The translations under genes and the position numbers were made by a program. 32,373 nucleotides of DNA, taken from Spirochaetota bacterium (lineage in GTDB: Bacteria; Spirochaetota; JAGLSM01; JAKPMW01). The notes under the pieces are model-generated. The model worked only from the letters and a program-made list of their open reading frames with translations, was not told the origin of the DNA and did no database searches. Position 1 is the first letter of the stretch; each line of letters starts with the position of its first letter. The stretch spans positions 1 through 32,373 of the forward strand of contig JAITCI010000006.1 of NCBI GenBank assembly GCA_031283155.1, in the 5' to 3' direction. Below, in pieces: positions 18,300 to 25,455 of this stretch.

Positions 18300-19249
18300 A
18301 GTATTCGACACATATCACAAAGCCGGAAGATCTGGTAACTTCTTACACCGAAACAAGGGCAGGTTTTGTTGCTATTGCACTGGAAAAAAACAGAAGAGCA
18401 GCGCCATTTATAGAAGAAGCCAGAATATTGCAGCATAGAATAAAAAATATTTCCACGCCAGATATATTACTTGGGCTGCCGGACGTCAGAAATAGCTTAA
18501 TTGCCGCTTCGGGTATTTCTGAAAAAGCAGTTTCTTATTTGGGTGATGACGGCTGTTTGGCTGCAATGAAAGAATTCATCGAAAAATTTTTGGTTCCTGC
18601 TGGAAGTAAATTTAAGGAAGAACTCGTATTTCGTTTTTTGCTCACAAAAGGCGATGCATTGGGCGGCAAAATGAGGAATATCGTCGGGGCATTGGCGCAA
18701 AGAAAATTATGTACAGCAATAATTTCCGCACTGCGAATGTCAGGTATAGAATTTTATGTTCTTTCAGATATTGCCAATCAATGGATTTTTTCAGGAGATA
18801 TTGATGATGATACGGAAATCGAAAATTCAAAAGGTATTTCATGGAAAACAGGAAAGAAAAAATACAGAACTCTGTATTTCAATATTACTGTTCCTGCCGT
18901 GAAGAACAATATTGATATAATTATCCTAAATAAACAGAATACTGATGACATAAGAACAATAATCAGCAGTTGTGAAAATTATATAGCATTGGGAGAATTA
19001 AAAGGCGGTATTGATCCTGCTGGCGCGGATGAACATTGGAAAACCGCGAAGACTGCTATTGACAGAATTAAGGAATCATTTAAGAAAAATGGTTATTTCC
19101 CGTATATCTTTTTTGTCGGGGCAGCAATTGAAAATAAAATGGCCGCAGAAATATTTGATAATTTAAAATCAAACTATATAAATAATGCCGCTAATTTAAC
19201 AAAACCAGAGCATATAACGGAACTGTCAGATTGGTTAATACATATATAA
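18296..19249 (+). CDS. Type II restriction endonuclease, AvaI/BsoBI family
   Basis: A 317-residue endonuclease starting MKYSTHITKPEDLVTSYTE. The core is D207 (in NNIDIII), then E234-L-K236 in ALGELKGGIDPAGADEHW with H247. The D...ExK arrangement and the His 13 residues after the Glu match the BsoBI active site, and total length matches AvaI and BsoBI. Those enzymes cut C^YCGRG, so the same specificity is predicted; it is inferred by family, not shown. The ATG at 18296 overlaps the methyltransferase stop as ATGA and has GGAGA upstream. An in-frame ATG nine codons earlier lies inside the methyltransferase and is less likely. The base composition is AT-rich, like the methyltransferase. Confidence 0.88.
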   Translation: MKYSTHITKPEDLVTSYTETRAGFVAIALEKNRRAAPFIEEARILQHRIKNISTPDILLGLPDVRNSLIAASGISEKAVSYLGDDGCLAAMKEFIEKFLVPAGSKFKEELVFRFLLTKGDALGGKMRNIVGALAQRKLCTAIISALRMSGIEFYVLSDIANQWIFSGDIDDDTEIENSKGISWKTGKKKYRTLYFNITVPAVKNNIDIIILNKQNTDDIRTIISSCENYIALGELKGGIDPAGADEHWKTAKTAIDRIKESFKKNGYFPYIFFVGAAIENKMAAEIFDNLKSNYINNAANLTKPEHITELSDWLIHI

Positions 19250-19380
19250 AATTGAATTTACGGCGCATAGCAGAAGTATTTTTGTATTTCGGCGGAACAA
19301 GTACAGATACGTCAGGCGCTGAGGTTCACACGAAGAGCGGCAGCGCGCCCGATATAGACGCCCTGTTCGCTGACCAAAGC

Positions 19381-19429
19381 GGCAGGCGACAGCTGTTCCC
19401 CCCCCAAAAAAAATTATTCGCATACGCAA
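19381..19429. repeat. Right imperfect inverted-repeat element (C8A8 core) beside the AvaI-like island
   Basis: Forty-nine bases running GGCAGGCG, a nine-base spacer, C8 (19398-19405), A8 (19406-19413), TTATT and CGCAA. Read on the minus strand it matches the element at 16567-16616 in order and spacing. The C8A8 run also stands about 85 bases before the NagZ-like start, where length changes could alter promoter spacing. Confidence 0.5.
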
Positions 19430-19457
19430 TCCCCCGGGCTTTTGCGTGTGATTTTTT
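19421..19457 (+). terminator. Possible intrinsic terminator after the AvaI-like endonuclease
   Basis: CATACGCAA (19421-19429) pairs with TTGCGTGTG (19442-19450) with one G-T pair, around a 12-base loop containing CCCGGG, and is followed by ATTTTTT. It lies 170 bases past the endonuclease stop and 40 bases before the NagZ-like start, so it would end the restriction-modification transcript. Confidence 0.5.
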
Positions 19458-19496
19458 GGCGAAAAAGAGCCGATGTTTTTGTAGAAGGCGGAGTAT

Positions 19497-21278
19497 ATGC
19501 GCAGGATTATTCCATTTCTTATAGCGCTTCTTTTTCTCGCGGGCTGCGCCGCGCAGAGAGGACGGCGAGGGGAGGGCGCGCAGTCCTCATCCACATTCTC
19601 GCCGCAGGCTTCATCATCGCAGGCGTCGTCCTCCAGGTCGTCATCATCACAGGCATCTTCTTCTTCGGCGTCTTCGCAATACACCCGCCAGCCGGAAACA
19701 GAGGCTGAGCGCATCTTAAGCCGCTTAACGCTGCGTCAAAAGATCGGGCAAACACTCGGCTTTGCGATAAACGGCTATGAGAGCCAGGCCGGGATGGACG
19801 TGTTTTTGCGGGAGTTTCAACCTGGTCTGATCTGTTACGTCGATGCCAAAATCAACAGTATCGAAACCATGCGCCGCACCAATACCCATATCCGCGAGGT
19901 GATGAACGGGCTGCCGCTTCCGCCGATTATCGCGCTCGACCAGGAGGGCGGGAATGTGGCGCGCCTCACGAAAAATGTGGTGCATTTTCCGTCCGCTATG
20001 GCGATGGCCGCGAGCGGGGACAGCGATCTTGTACACCGCGCCGGGATGGCTCTGGGCAGGCAGGCTGCGCGCGCAGGCTGCAGCATGGTGTTCGCCCCGG
20101 TGCTCGACCTGAACCTCTGCGCCGAAAATCCCGTTATCGGGACGCGGGCATTCTCGGATAACAGCGATCTGGTTTTGCGTTACGGGCGCGCTTTCTCCAA
20201 AGGCCTGCAGGACGCGGGCGTACTGCCGGTGGCGAAGCATTTTCCCGGGCATGGCCGGACGAGCGCGGACAGCCATTTTGCCCTGCCCGTAGTTTCCGCT
20301 TCACGTGATGAACTTTTGAAGAGCGATTTTTATGTTTTCAGGAGCATAGAAGAGAAAACCTTTCCGGCGGTGATGACCGCGCACGTTGTTTTTTCTGATA
20401 TCGATTCCGTGCCCGCCACTCTTTCCAGAAAAATCATTCACGACTGGTTCCAGCGCGAGTGCGGGTATTCCGGTCTTGTCATGACCGACGCGGTGCGTAT
20501 GCAGGCGCTTTCCGTGCGCTGGTCGTATCCGGAGATTTACCGCCGCGCGCTCGAGGCAGGCTGTCACCTGATCATTACCTGTATGAATTACAGGGACTGC
20601 CGCGAGATTGTTCTGGCGTGCGAGCGGATGGTCGCGCAGGGAACAATAGCAGAGGAGCGCATTGACGCTGCGGCTCTGCGGGTTATTGAATTCAAGCTCC
20701 AACACCAAAAATATCTGCAGGCACCGCTTGAGGAACTCACACCCGAGCGCCTTAGGGCTGATCGCGGGGCGGATGAAACCCTCGCGCGCAGTATCGCCGA
20801 ACGCGCGCTGACGCTTGTGCAGGATCCCGACGGCCTGCTTCCGCTCAAAAAGGGCGTCCCCATTCATCTGTTTTCCACGAGCGCGCGTTTTTTGCAGGAG
20901 GCGCGTGCAGCAGCGGGCGCGCATACCCTCGGCGTCCATATGCTTGTGCGCGGCGACCTTCCGGCGGCGCAGTCCGCGATCCGCGAGATGCGCGCGGCGC
21001 GCGGGGTCATTGTCTATGCCGGCGAGAGCGCGGGCGATACGGCTTTTCTCGCGAGCCTGCCCGGTGATTTACGCCGCCCGAGCGTGGTCTCGGCGGGCAT
21101 GATCATTATCGCGCTCGATGATCCCTGGTTCGCGCGGCGCTTCATGCAGCAAAGCGCCTACCTCGCCGCCTACTCGTCGGTCGCCCTGTCGCTCGAGGCC
21201 TGCGCGCGCGCCCTCTTTGGCTTAACGCAGGTACGCGGCCGCTCGCCGGTGCAGATCGCGCAGAGTGCATCACAATAG
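19497..21278 (+). CDS. nagZ: NagZ-like glycoside hydrolase family 3 lipoprotein
   Basis: A 593-residue exported beta-N-acetylhexosaminidase-like enzyme. Residues 1-17 form a lipoprotein signal ending LAGC (Cys17). Residues 30-60 are a low-complexity linker of Ser with Ala and Gln. The TIM-barrel catalytic domain (about 70-400) has IALDQEGGNVARL, the NagZ-specific loop KHFPGHGRTSADSH (248-260) with the His-Asp acid/base pair, and nucleophile Asp331 in VMTDAVRM. The C-terminal domain (about 420-593) is the second GH3 domain, present in two-domain NagZ proteins such as that of Bacillus. The likely substrate is GlcNAc-MurNAc muropeptide in peptidoglycan recycling. The ATG has GGCGGAG upstream. 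The gene is GC-rich, unlike the preceding restriction genes. Confidence 0.9.
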   Translation: MRRIIPFLIALLFLAGCAAQRGRRGEGAQSSSTFSPQASSSQASSSRSSSSQASSSSASSQYTRQPETEAERILSRLTLRQKIGQTLGFAINGYESQAGMDVFLREFQPGLICYVDAKINSIETMRRTNTHIREVMNGLPLPPIIALDQEGGNVARLTKNVVHFPSAMAMAASGDSDLVHRAGMALGRQAARAGCSMVFAPVLDLNLCAENPVIGTRAFSDNSDLVLRYGRAFSKGLQDAGVLPVAKHFPGHGRTSADSHFALPVVSASRDELLKSDFYVFRSIEEKTFPAVMTAHVVFSDIDSVPATLSRKIIHDWFQRECGYSGLVMTDAVRMQALSVRWSYPEIYRRALEAGCHLIITCMNYRDCREIVLACERMVAQGTIAEERIDAAALRVIEFKLQHQKYLQAPLEELTPERLRADRGADETLARSIAERALTLVQDPDGLLPLKKGVPIHLFSTSARFLQEARAAAGAHTLGVHMLVRGDLPAAQSAIREMRAARGVIVYAGESAGDTAFLASLPGDLRRPSVVSAGMIIIALDDPWFARRFMQQSAYLAAYSSVALSLEACARALFGLTQVRGRSPVQIAQSASQ

Positions 21279-21416
21279 AAGTACAAAAATTATATTTATT
21301 TGGTTACTGCGCCCAACGTCGCGGAGATCCGCAAAGCCGGTTCAACGTGAGCGCGAGCTTGGGCAGATCTGCGGCCACACTACCTGCGCAGCCGCGTGTC
21401 ATACGAATGTTTCTCT
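21279..21416. other. Gap between the NagZ-like gene and the palindromic element
   Basis: About 140 non-coding bases without a recognisable signal. Together with the palindrome at 21417-21498 it fills the space before the convergent DUF4282 gene. No T-rich terminator was found. Confidence 0.4.
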
Positions 21417-21498
21417 GTCATTGCGAGGCGTAGCCGAAGCAATCCATGTAGTAAAATGGCATAGTGGATTGCTTCGCCGCTTTGCGGCTCGCAATGAC
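21417..21498. repeat. 82-bp palindromic interspersed repeat element
   Basis: The element begins GTCATTGCGAG and ends CTCGCAATGAC, an exact inverted pair. Inside, GAAGCAATCC pairs with GGATTGCTTC, leaving a central loop of about 20 bases. Elements with CATTGCGAG...GAAGCAATCC arms are widespread as small interspersed palindromes in many bacterial genomes. This is one complete copy, in the gap between two convergent genes. Confidence 0.85.
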
Positions 21499-21533
21499 GA
21501 ACCACACGCCCTGCAATGACAGATACTCTGTTT

Positions 21534-21800
21534 TTACTTGCGTTTATTCTGGTGTACAAGTTCCTTGTGTATGGAGAAAGCCACCATGACGCATTCGCAT
21601 GTAACGCGCCAGATGAGCTGCGCAACCACGCCGCCGACAATAATAACAAGTATGCCCAGTCCCGTCTGCGGCTCCCCGTCGCTGGGAGGCTTAACGAGTA
21701 CCATAATGGTAAACACGATAAGCGCGAGCGCGCCCAAAACGTAGAGTACCTTTGTAAGGATAGGGGTAAGCATCGTCCGAAACGCCAAAAAATCTTTCAT
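21534..21800 (-). CDS. DUF4282 small membrane protein
   Basis: An 88-residue protein beginning MKDFLAFRTMLTPILTKVLY, the typical opening of DUF4282 proteins. Two membrane segments are visible, about residues 16-37 and 46-66, separated by a short loop with PPSDGEPQTG. The second helix continues into WRVTCECVMVAFSIHKEL, also typical. The function of the family is unknown. The ATG at 21800 follows AGGAGAAAATC, a good ribosome site. It stands alone on the minus strand with its own likely promoter at 21842-21870. Confidence 0.85.
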   Translation of the reverse strand: MKDFLAFRTMLTPILTKVLYVLGALALIVFTIMVLVKPPSDGEPQTGLGILVIIVGGVVAQLIWRVTCECVMVAFSIHKELVHQNKRK

Positions 21801-21841
21801 GATTTTCTCCTGTAGATGTGTTGGGTATATATGTACGTGTA

Positions 21842-21870
21842 ATTATACTATGCCTGTCCCTTTGTGTGCA
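21842..21870 (-). promoter_or_regulatory. Likely sigma-70 promoter for the DUF4282 gene
   Basis: On the minus strand TGCACA (21870-21865) is followed after 17 bases by a perfect TATAAT (21847-21842). The spacing is ideal and transcription would begin about 35 bases upstream of the start codon of the DUF4282 gene. The -35 box matches four of six consensus bases. Confidence 0.45.
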
Positions 21871-21934
21871 GCCTTTTCAGCGTTTCCTGTATCCGTATCG
21901 TTTTTGTTTTGCCCCGTTTTCATGGAGGCTGTAT

Positions 21935-22910
21935 TTGCAAATTCAATACCTCGGCGCTAAGATTAAGCGCATGAACGGAAGAGTTCCCCACCTGGCGCAG
22001 TATCAGGGCTCAAAGCGCCTTCTTGCCCCGCAGATATTGCAATTTATGCCGCGCACAATCAAGCGGCTTATCGAGCCATTTGCGGGTATGGCCGCCATAA
22101 CGATAGCGGCTGCGGCGGAACAATATCACGTTAATGATATCAACAGCGCTGTTGTGCTGGCGCTGCAAACGGCAATAGAAACGCCCGGCGTCTTAATCCG
22201 AGAATACACGGAAATTTGGAAGAAGCAATTTGATTACCCGGGCACACGGAGCATTTTTATTATATTCGCGACTGCTTCAACGCCGGGGAAAGAACCGCCG
22301 CCAATATGCTGTATCTTCTCGCGAGATGCGTGAAGGGATCTGTTCGCTACGGGAGGGAAGGGAATTTCAACCAGTCCCCCGACAAAAGACGCCACGGGAC
22401 AAACCCCAAAAATGCGGCGGAAAATATCTTTGCCCTTTCTACCCTGCTTGCGGGAAAAATCACATTTTCATCCCTCGACTATACACAGATCTTTCATCTT
22501 GCCGAACCCGGTGATTTGCTCTATATGGATCCGCCGTATCAGCCGGAGACGACAGATATTTTTCCGGCGTGGAATTTGATGAATTCGCAAACGCCCTGAA
22601 AATTCTTGACAGGAAGGGGATTGATTACATCATCAGTTACGATGGCAGTTGCGGCGGCAGGGAATATGGCGTCGAATTGCCGGAAACCCTCCGCTGCGCA
22701 AAATTTTTACTGAATGCCGGTTTATCCACGCAGGCAACCCTGCTGGGCAAGCGCGATACAACCTACGAATCTTTGTATGTCAGCAATACCCTTGTGCAGG
22801 CGCGTGATGCTCTCCCGAAGCGTATGTTGCCGACGGAACAAAATATCCAACGCCATAGAGTCAGAACGCGCTGCGATACTTTAACCTGTTTTCTTCTCGC
22901 CGCGTTGTAA
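21935..22910 (+). pseudogene. Dam-family adenine DNA methyltransferase, broken by two frameshifts
   Basis: Three frames together give one D12-class N6-adenine methyltransferase. Part one (from 21935) has QYQGSKRLLAPQIL and the AdoMet motif IEPFAGMAAITIAAA. Part two (about 22242-22557) starts HFYYIRDCFNAG and ends with the catalytic LLYMDPPYQPETTD. Part three (about 22558-22910) holds FSGVEFDEFANALK and YIISYDGSCGG. The breaks fit loss of one C from the run at 22237-22239 and of one T from the T5 run at 22559-22563. The start is probably TTG at 21935, six bases after GGAGG; an ATG at 21971 is the alternative. As read, AdoMet-binding and DPPY parts are on different polypeptides, so it should be inactive. 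No endonuclease lies beside it, so it was a solitary methylase. Confidence 0.85.
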
Positions 22911-22932
22911 TGCCCGGATGTTTTGCGCAATC

Positions 22933-23562
22933 CTATATCTTTCTATCCTCAAAGAAAGCATTTAATTGCATTAAAAGTTTGTTGTTTGCGCTATTTACGC
23001 AATCTGAGAATGCTTTATTGCCATTGGGAGAGGTAAACTCACCAATATAGGTTTCTTCGGAATTTGCAATAATTGTTTTGGTTTCAGTCGCGCCCCTTTG
23101 TGTCACATCAATTGCGGCAACTATTCTTGCGGATACCATACGCGAGTATGCGGAACTTCCCACCACAGCTCTTAAAACCACCATGCCGGTACTTTCGGTA
23201 CTCCAATCCCGGACAATGAAACTTTGTAATGTAATTACAATTTTTATATCGCTGTTATCGGAAATTTTTGAGAATCTCGCAAACATATAATCGTCGATCA
23301 TTCTTTTAAGAGCAGCGCTCTCATTGATTATGACAGATCCGGTTGCGCCCGCGCCTTCTTCTCGCAGAACAGTAATTTTGCCGTCCTGGATATTTGAAAA
23401 AACTTCATAAGAGACAGTAACCTGCCTGTTTGTTTTTAATCCCATTAAAACAAAGTCATTCATACTGGATTTGACCGGGATATTGGTGGCGCAAGCGGAC
23501 GCCAGAAAAGTAATCAGAATAAAAGCTGTACAAGAAATACTGTATATAGGCTTCTGTTTCAT
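22933..23562 (-). CDS. Putative lipoprotein of unknown function
   Basis: A 209-residue protein with a lipoprotein signal: basic start MKQK, a hydrophobic stretch and a lipobox ending LASAC with Cys24. The mature part is mostly alternating beta-type sequence with a Ser/Thr-rich character and no motif I can name with confidence. Its layout (lipoprotein, about 180 residues, central domain of alternating strands and one helix SAALKRMIDDYMFARF) resembles small periplasmic auxiliary lipoproteins such as YajG or transporter-associated lipoproteins, but this is only a guess. The ATG at 23562 was chosen over earlier in-frame ATGs because it has GGAGCGATAAAT before it and begins the signal peptide. It is convergent with the broken methylase. 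Confidence 0.8.
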   Translation of the reverse strand: MKQKPIYSISCTAFILITFLASACATNIPVKSSMNDFVLMGLKTNRQVTVSYEVFSNIQDGKITVLREEGAGATGSVIINESAALKRMIDDYMFARFSKISDNSDIKIVITLQSFIVRDWSTESTGMVVLRAVVGSSAYSRMVSARIVAAIDVTQRGATETKTIIANSEETYIGEFTSPNGNKAFSDCVNSANNKLLMQLNAFFEDRKI

Positions 23563-23673
23563 ATTTATCGCTCCTGCATTCATATTAAGCAATATTACCA
23601 TACGCTCCCTCAAACACAAGAGGGCAGGGCTGTGAAATAACGGCGCGCTATTCATTGGTTGTTTGCTCCCCAA

Positions 23674-23689
23674 TGTTTCACGTGAAACA
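23674..23689. promoter_or_regulatory. parS: parS site 1
   Basis: The perfect 16-base palindrome TGTTTCACGTGAAACA is the conserved bacterial parS sequence bound by ParB. It lies between the lipoprotein gene and the DUF4258 gene, about 14 kb from the likely origin and 0.9 kb from parB. Confidence 0.96.
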
Positions 23690-23758
23690 ATTCTTTTGCC
23701 GCTATGGATCCGCGAGTCAACGCCTGTATCTTGCGTACAATCTGGTTTTTTACTATGA

Positions 23759-24041
23759 TTGACTATGCTGCGCATTGAAGATATGAGAGCTTGCTGTGCC
23801 GATAATACCATCGTATTGACCGATCATTTACTGACCAGAATGAGGCAGCGGCATATTCGGCTGGAAGACATTAAAACTGCGATAACCGAAAGGGAAATAA
23901 TCGAATTGTATCCTCCCAAGCTGCCTGGTTCATATAGTTTGCAGTATCGGCGAAGGATTTTTGTATATCATAACAGCCTATCGACCGTCGCCATTACAAT
24001 GGGAAGCGGATGGTAAAAAACGCAAAGGGGGCGGATCATGA
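23759..24041 (+). pseudogene. DUF4258 protein (toxin-like), frameshifted near its end
   Basis: The first 67 codons match DUF4258, a small family often encoded beside YgiT-type or HTH antitoxins: LTDHLLTRMRQRHIRLEDIKTAI, then IIELYPPKLPGS. As read the frame ends at 24016 with VYHNSLSTVAITMGSGW. One base later in register the DNA reads YIITAYRPSPLQWEADGKKRK and stops at 24041, overlapping the next ATG as ATGA. That is the usual C-terminus of the family, so a base has been added in or near the T5 run at 23958-23962. With one T fewer the protein would be 93 residues, near normal. As it stands the conserved W/E end is lost and activity is doubtful. Confidence 0.75.
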
Positions 24042-24274
24042 AATGCGGAATTTGCAAAGCAGAGATGGAAAAGGCCAGCGTCACATATACCGAAGATACA
24101 GAGCAGGGAGTTGTGGTCATTCGCCATGTTCCGGCGGAGGTATGCACAGAATGCGGGAATACATGGTACAGCGGAGCAGTCGCGGGACAGCTTGAAAAAA
24201 TGATAGACCAGTTTATCGGTGCCAATATAAGCGCCGAAGTATCAGTACTCAATTTTACAAAAACAGTCGCCTGA
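24038..24274 (+). CDS. YgiT-type zinc-finger protein (putative antitoxin)
   Basis: A 78-residue protein with two CxxC knuckles, C3-G-I-C6 and C36-T-E-C39, that should bind one zinc, as in the N-terminal domain of MqsA/YgiT. It contains the family block VIRHVPAEVCTECGNTWYSGAV. It lacks the C-terminal helix-turn-helix of MqsA, as is common for partners of DUF4258 proteins. The ATG at 24038 follows AAGGGGGCGG and overlaps the restored end of the DUF4258 gene, supporting a two-gene toxin-antitoxin operon in which the toxin-like gene is now broken. Confidence 0.85.
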   Translation: MKCGICKAEMEKASVTYTEDTEQGVVVIRHVPAEVCTECGNTWYSGAVAGQLEKMIDQFIGANISAEVSVLNFTKTVA

Positions 24275-24356
24275 ATAGAAAGTAGCAGCTTATTTTCGCC
24301 TGATCGCGCCGCTGTATTCATCAGCCAACCGCAAAAAATGTTTCACGTGAAACATT
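24275..24356. repeat. 82-bp direct repeat, copy 1 (contains parS site 2)
   Basis: An 82-base unit beginning ATAGAAAGTAGCAGC and ending in parS plus TT. A second copy begins 199 bases downstream and differs at only two positions near the middle (GCTGTATTC here, GCAGCATTC there). The repeat starts directly at the end of the YgiT-type gene. Confidence 0.9.
24339..24354. promoter_or_regulatory. parS: parS site 2
   Basis: A second perfect TGTTTCACGTGAAACA, inside the first copy of the 82-base repeat, 665 bases from site 1. Confidence 0.96.
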
Positions 24357-24473
24357 CCGCCGATATGGAGCGCCCGCTTCGGACGAGTCAAGCCTGGAAC
24401 CCGAAATGCAGGCGCTCCCGTCGAAACAGCGCCGTAAGAGGCACGGAACAACGGACGCCCTAATCCAGAATAT

Positions 24474-24555
24474 ATAGAAAGTAGCAGCTTATTTTCGCCT
24501 GATCGCGCCGCAGCATTCATCAGCCAACCGCAAAAAATGTTTCACGTGAAACATT
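24474..24555. repeat. 82-bp direct repeat, copy 2 (contains parS site 3)
   Basis: The second copy of the 82-base unit, with two mismatches to copy 1. The 117 bases between the copies hold no gene. They share with the flank of parS site 1 scattered matches such as TATGGA and GAGTCAA followed by GCCTG, which suggests all three parS regions descend from one unit. Confidence 0.9.
24538..24553. promoter_or_regulatory. parS: parS site 3
   Basis: A third perfect TGTTTCACGTGAAACA, 199 bases after site 2 and about 50 bases past the parB stop. Confidence 0.96.
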
Positions 24556-24603
24556 GCGATGTGCCCCGCATATCCGGCGTAAAAACATGGATTTCCGCCG
24601 TGG

Positions 24604-25455
24604 CTACTCCGCGCCGATGATCTCCAGGATGCGCTCGAGATCGTCGCTGTCGTAGTAGGTGATTTCGATGCGCCCGCCTTTTTTTCCGTGGCGGATGACC
24701 GATTTGCTCCCGAGGCGCTCCTCGAGGCGGCTCTCCAGCTGCGCGATATCGGGATTGCGTGTTTTGCCCACCGGGTATTGCGGCTTGTCTTCCACCCCTC
24801 CGGCCTTCGCCGCGAGCTGTTCGAGTTCGCGCACAGAGAGATTTTTTTCGACCGCGCGCCGCGCGACCGTTTCCATTTGGCTCTTTTTTTTGAACGCGAG
24901 GAGCGCGCGCGCGTGCCCGGCGCTGAGGCGTCCGTTGATCAGGTATTGCTGGATGCTCTCAGGCAGGGCGAGCAGGCGGAGCGCGTTGGCAATCGCGGCG
25001 CGGCTCTTGCCGACCTCTTTCGCGAGATCCTCCTGGCGGAGGCGCAGGTTCGAGAGCAATATCTGGTAGGCCTGCGCTTCCTCTATCGGGTTCAGGTTTT
25101 CGCGCTGGATGTTTTCGATCAGCGCCATTTCGAGCGCCTTGTCGTCGTTCACGTCCTTCACGATCACCGGTACGCGCTTTAACCCTGCGAGTTTCGCGGC
25201 GCGGTACCGCCGTTCTCCAGCGATGATCTCATATTTGTCGCCGCGCCGACGCAGCACGATGGCCTCAATCAGCCCGACCGAGCGGATAGAGGCGGCCAGG
25301 TTTTCGAGTTCCTCGGGGTCAAAATGCTTGCGCGGCTGCCGGGGGTTGCGGACGATATCCTCGATATCCATTTCCGCCGGAGGAGCGGCGGGGGATCGGG
25401 GGATATGCTGCGGAATCAGAGCCTCCAGGCCGCGGCCAAGCGCTTTTTTAGCCAT
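24604..25455 (-). CDS. parB: Chromosome partitioning protein ParB
   Basis: A 283-residue CTP-dependent DNA clamp that loads at parS and spreads. It begins MAKKALGRGLEALIP, the typical ParB/Spo0J opening that contacts ParA. The CTP-binding motif is GERRYRAAKLAG (80-91), followed by ALIENIQRENLNPIEEA. The helix-turn-helix lies in LRQEDLAKEVGKSRAAIANALRL written across residues 138-160, and the C-terminal dimer domain ends YYDSDDLERILEII. The start overlaps the parA stop by eight bases. Three parS sites lie just downstream, so the segregation centre is self-contained here. Confidence 0.97.
   Translation of the reverse strand: MAKKALGRGLEALIPQHIPRSPAAPPAEMDIEDIVRNPRQPRKHFDPEELENLAASIRSVGLIEAIVLRRRGDKYEIIAGERRYRAAKLAGLKRVPVIVKDVNDDKALEMALIENIQRENLNPIEEAQAYQILLSNLRLRQEDLAKEVGKSRAAIANALRLLALPESIQQYLINGRLSAGHARALLAFKKKSQMETVARRAVEKNLSVRELEQLAAKAGGVEDKPQYPVGKTRNPDIAQLESRLEERLGSKSVIRHGKKGGRIEITYYDSDDLERILEIIGAE

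Noticed and set aside
23563..23811. 83-residue N-terminal extension of the lipoprotein
   Set aside because: It would bury the signal peptide and reads through parS site 1.
24275..24555. CRISPR array
   Set aside because: There are only two long repeats with a 117-base spacer, each containing parS; this is a duplication, not an array.
24688..25182. Plus-strand open frame opposite parB
   Set aside because: Antisense shadow of parB without its own ribosome site or motif.
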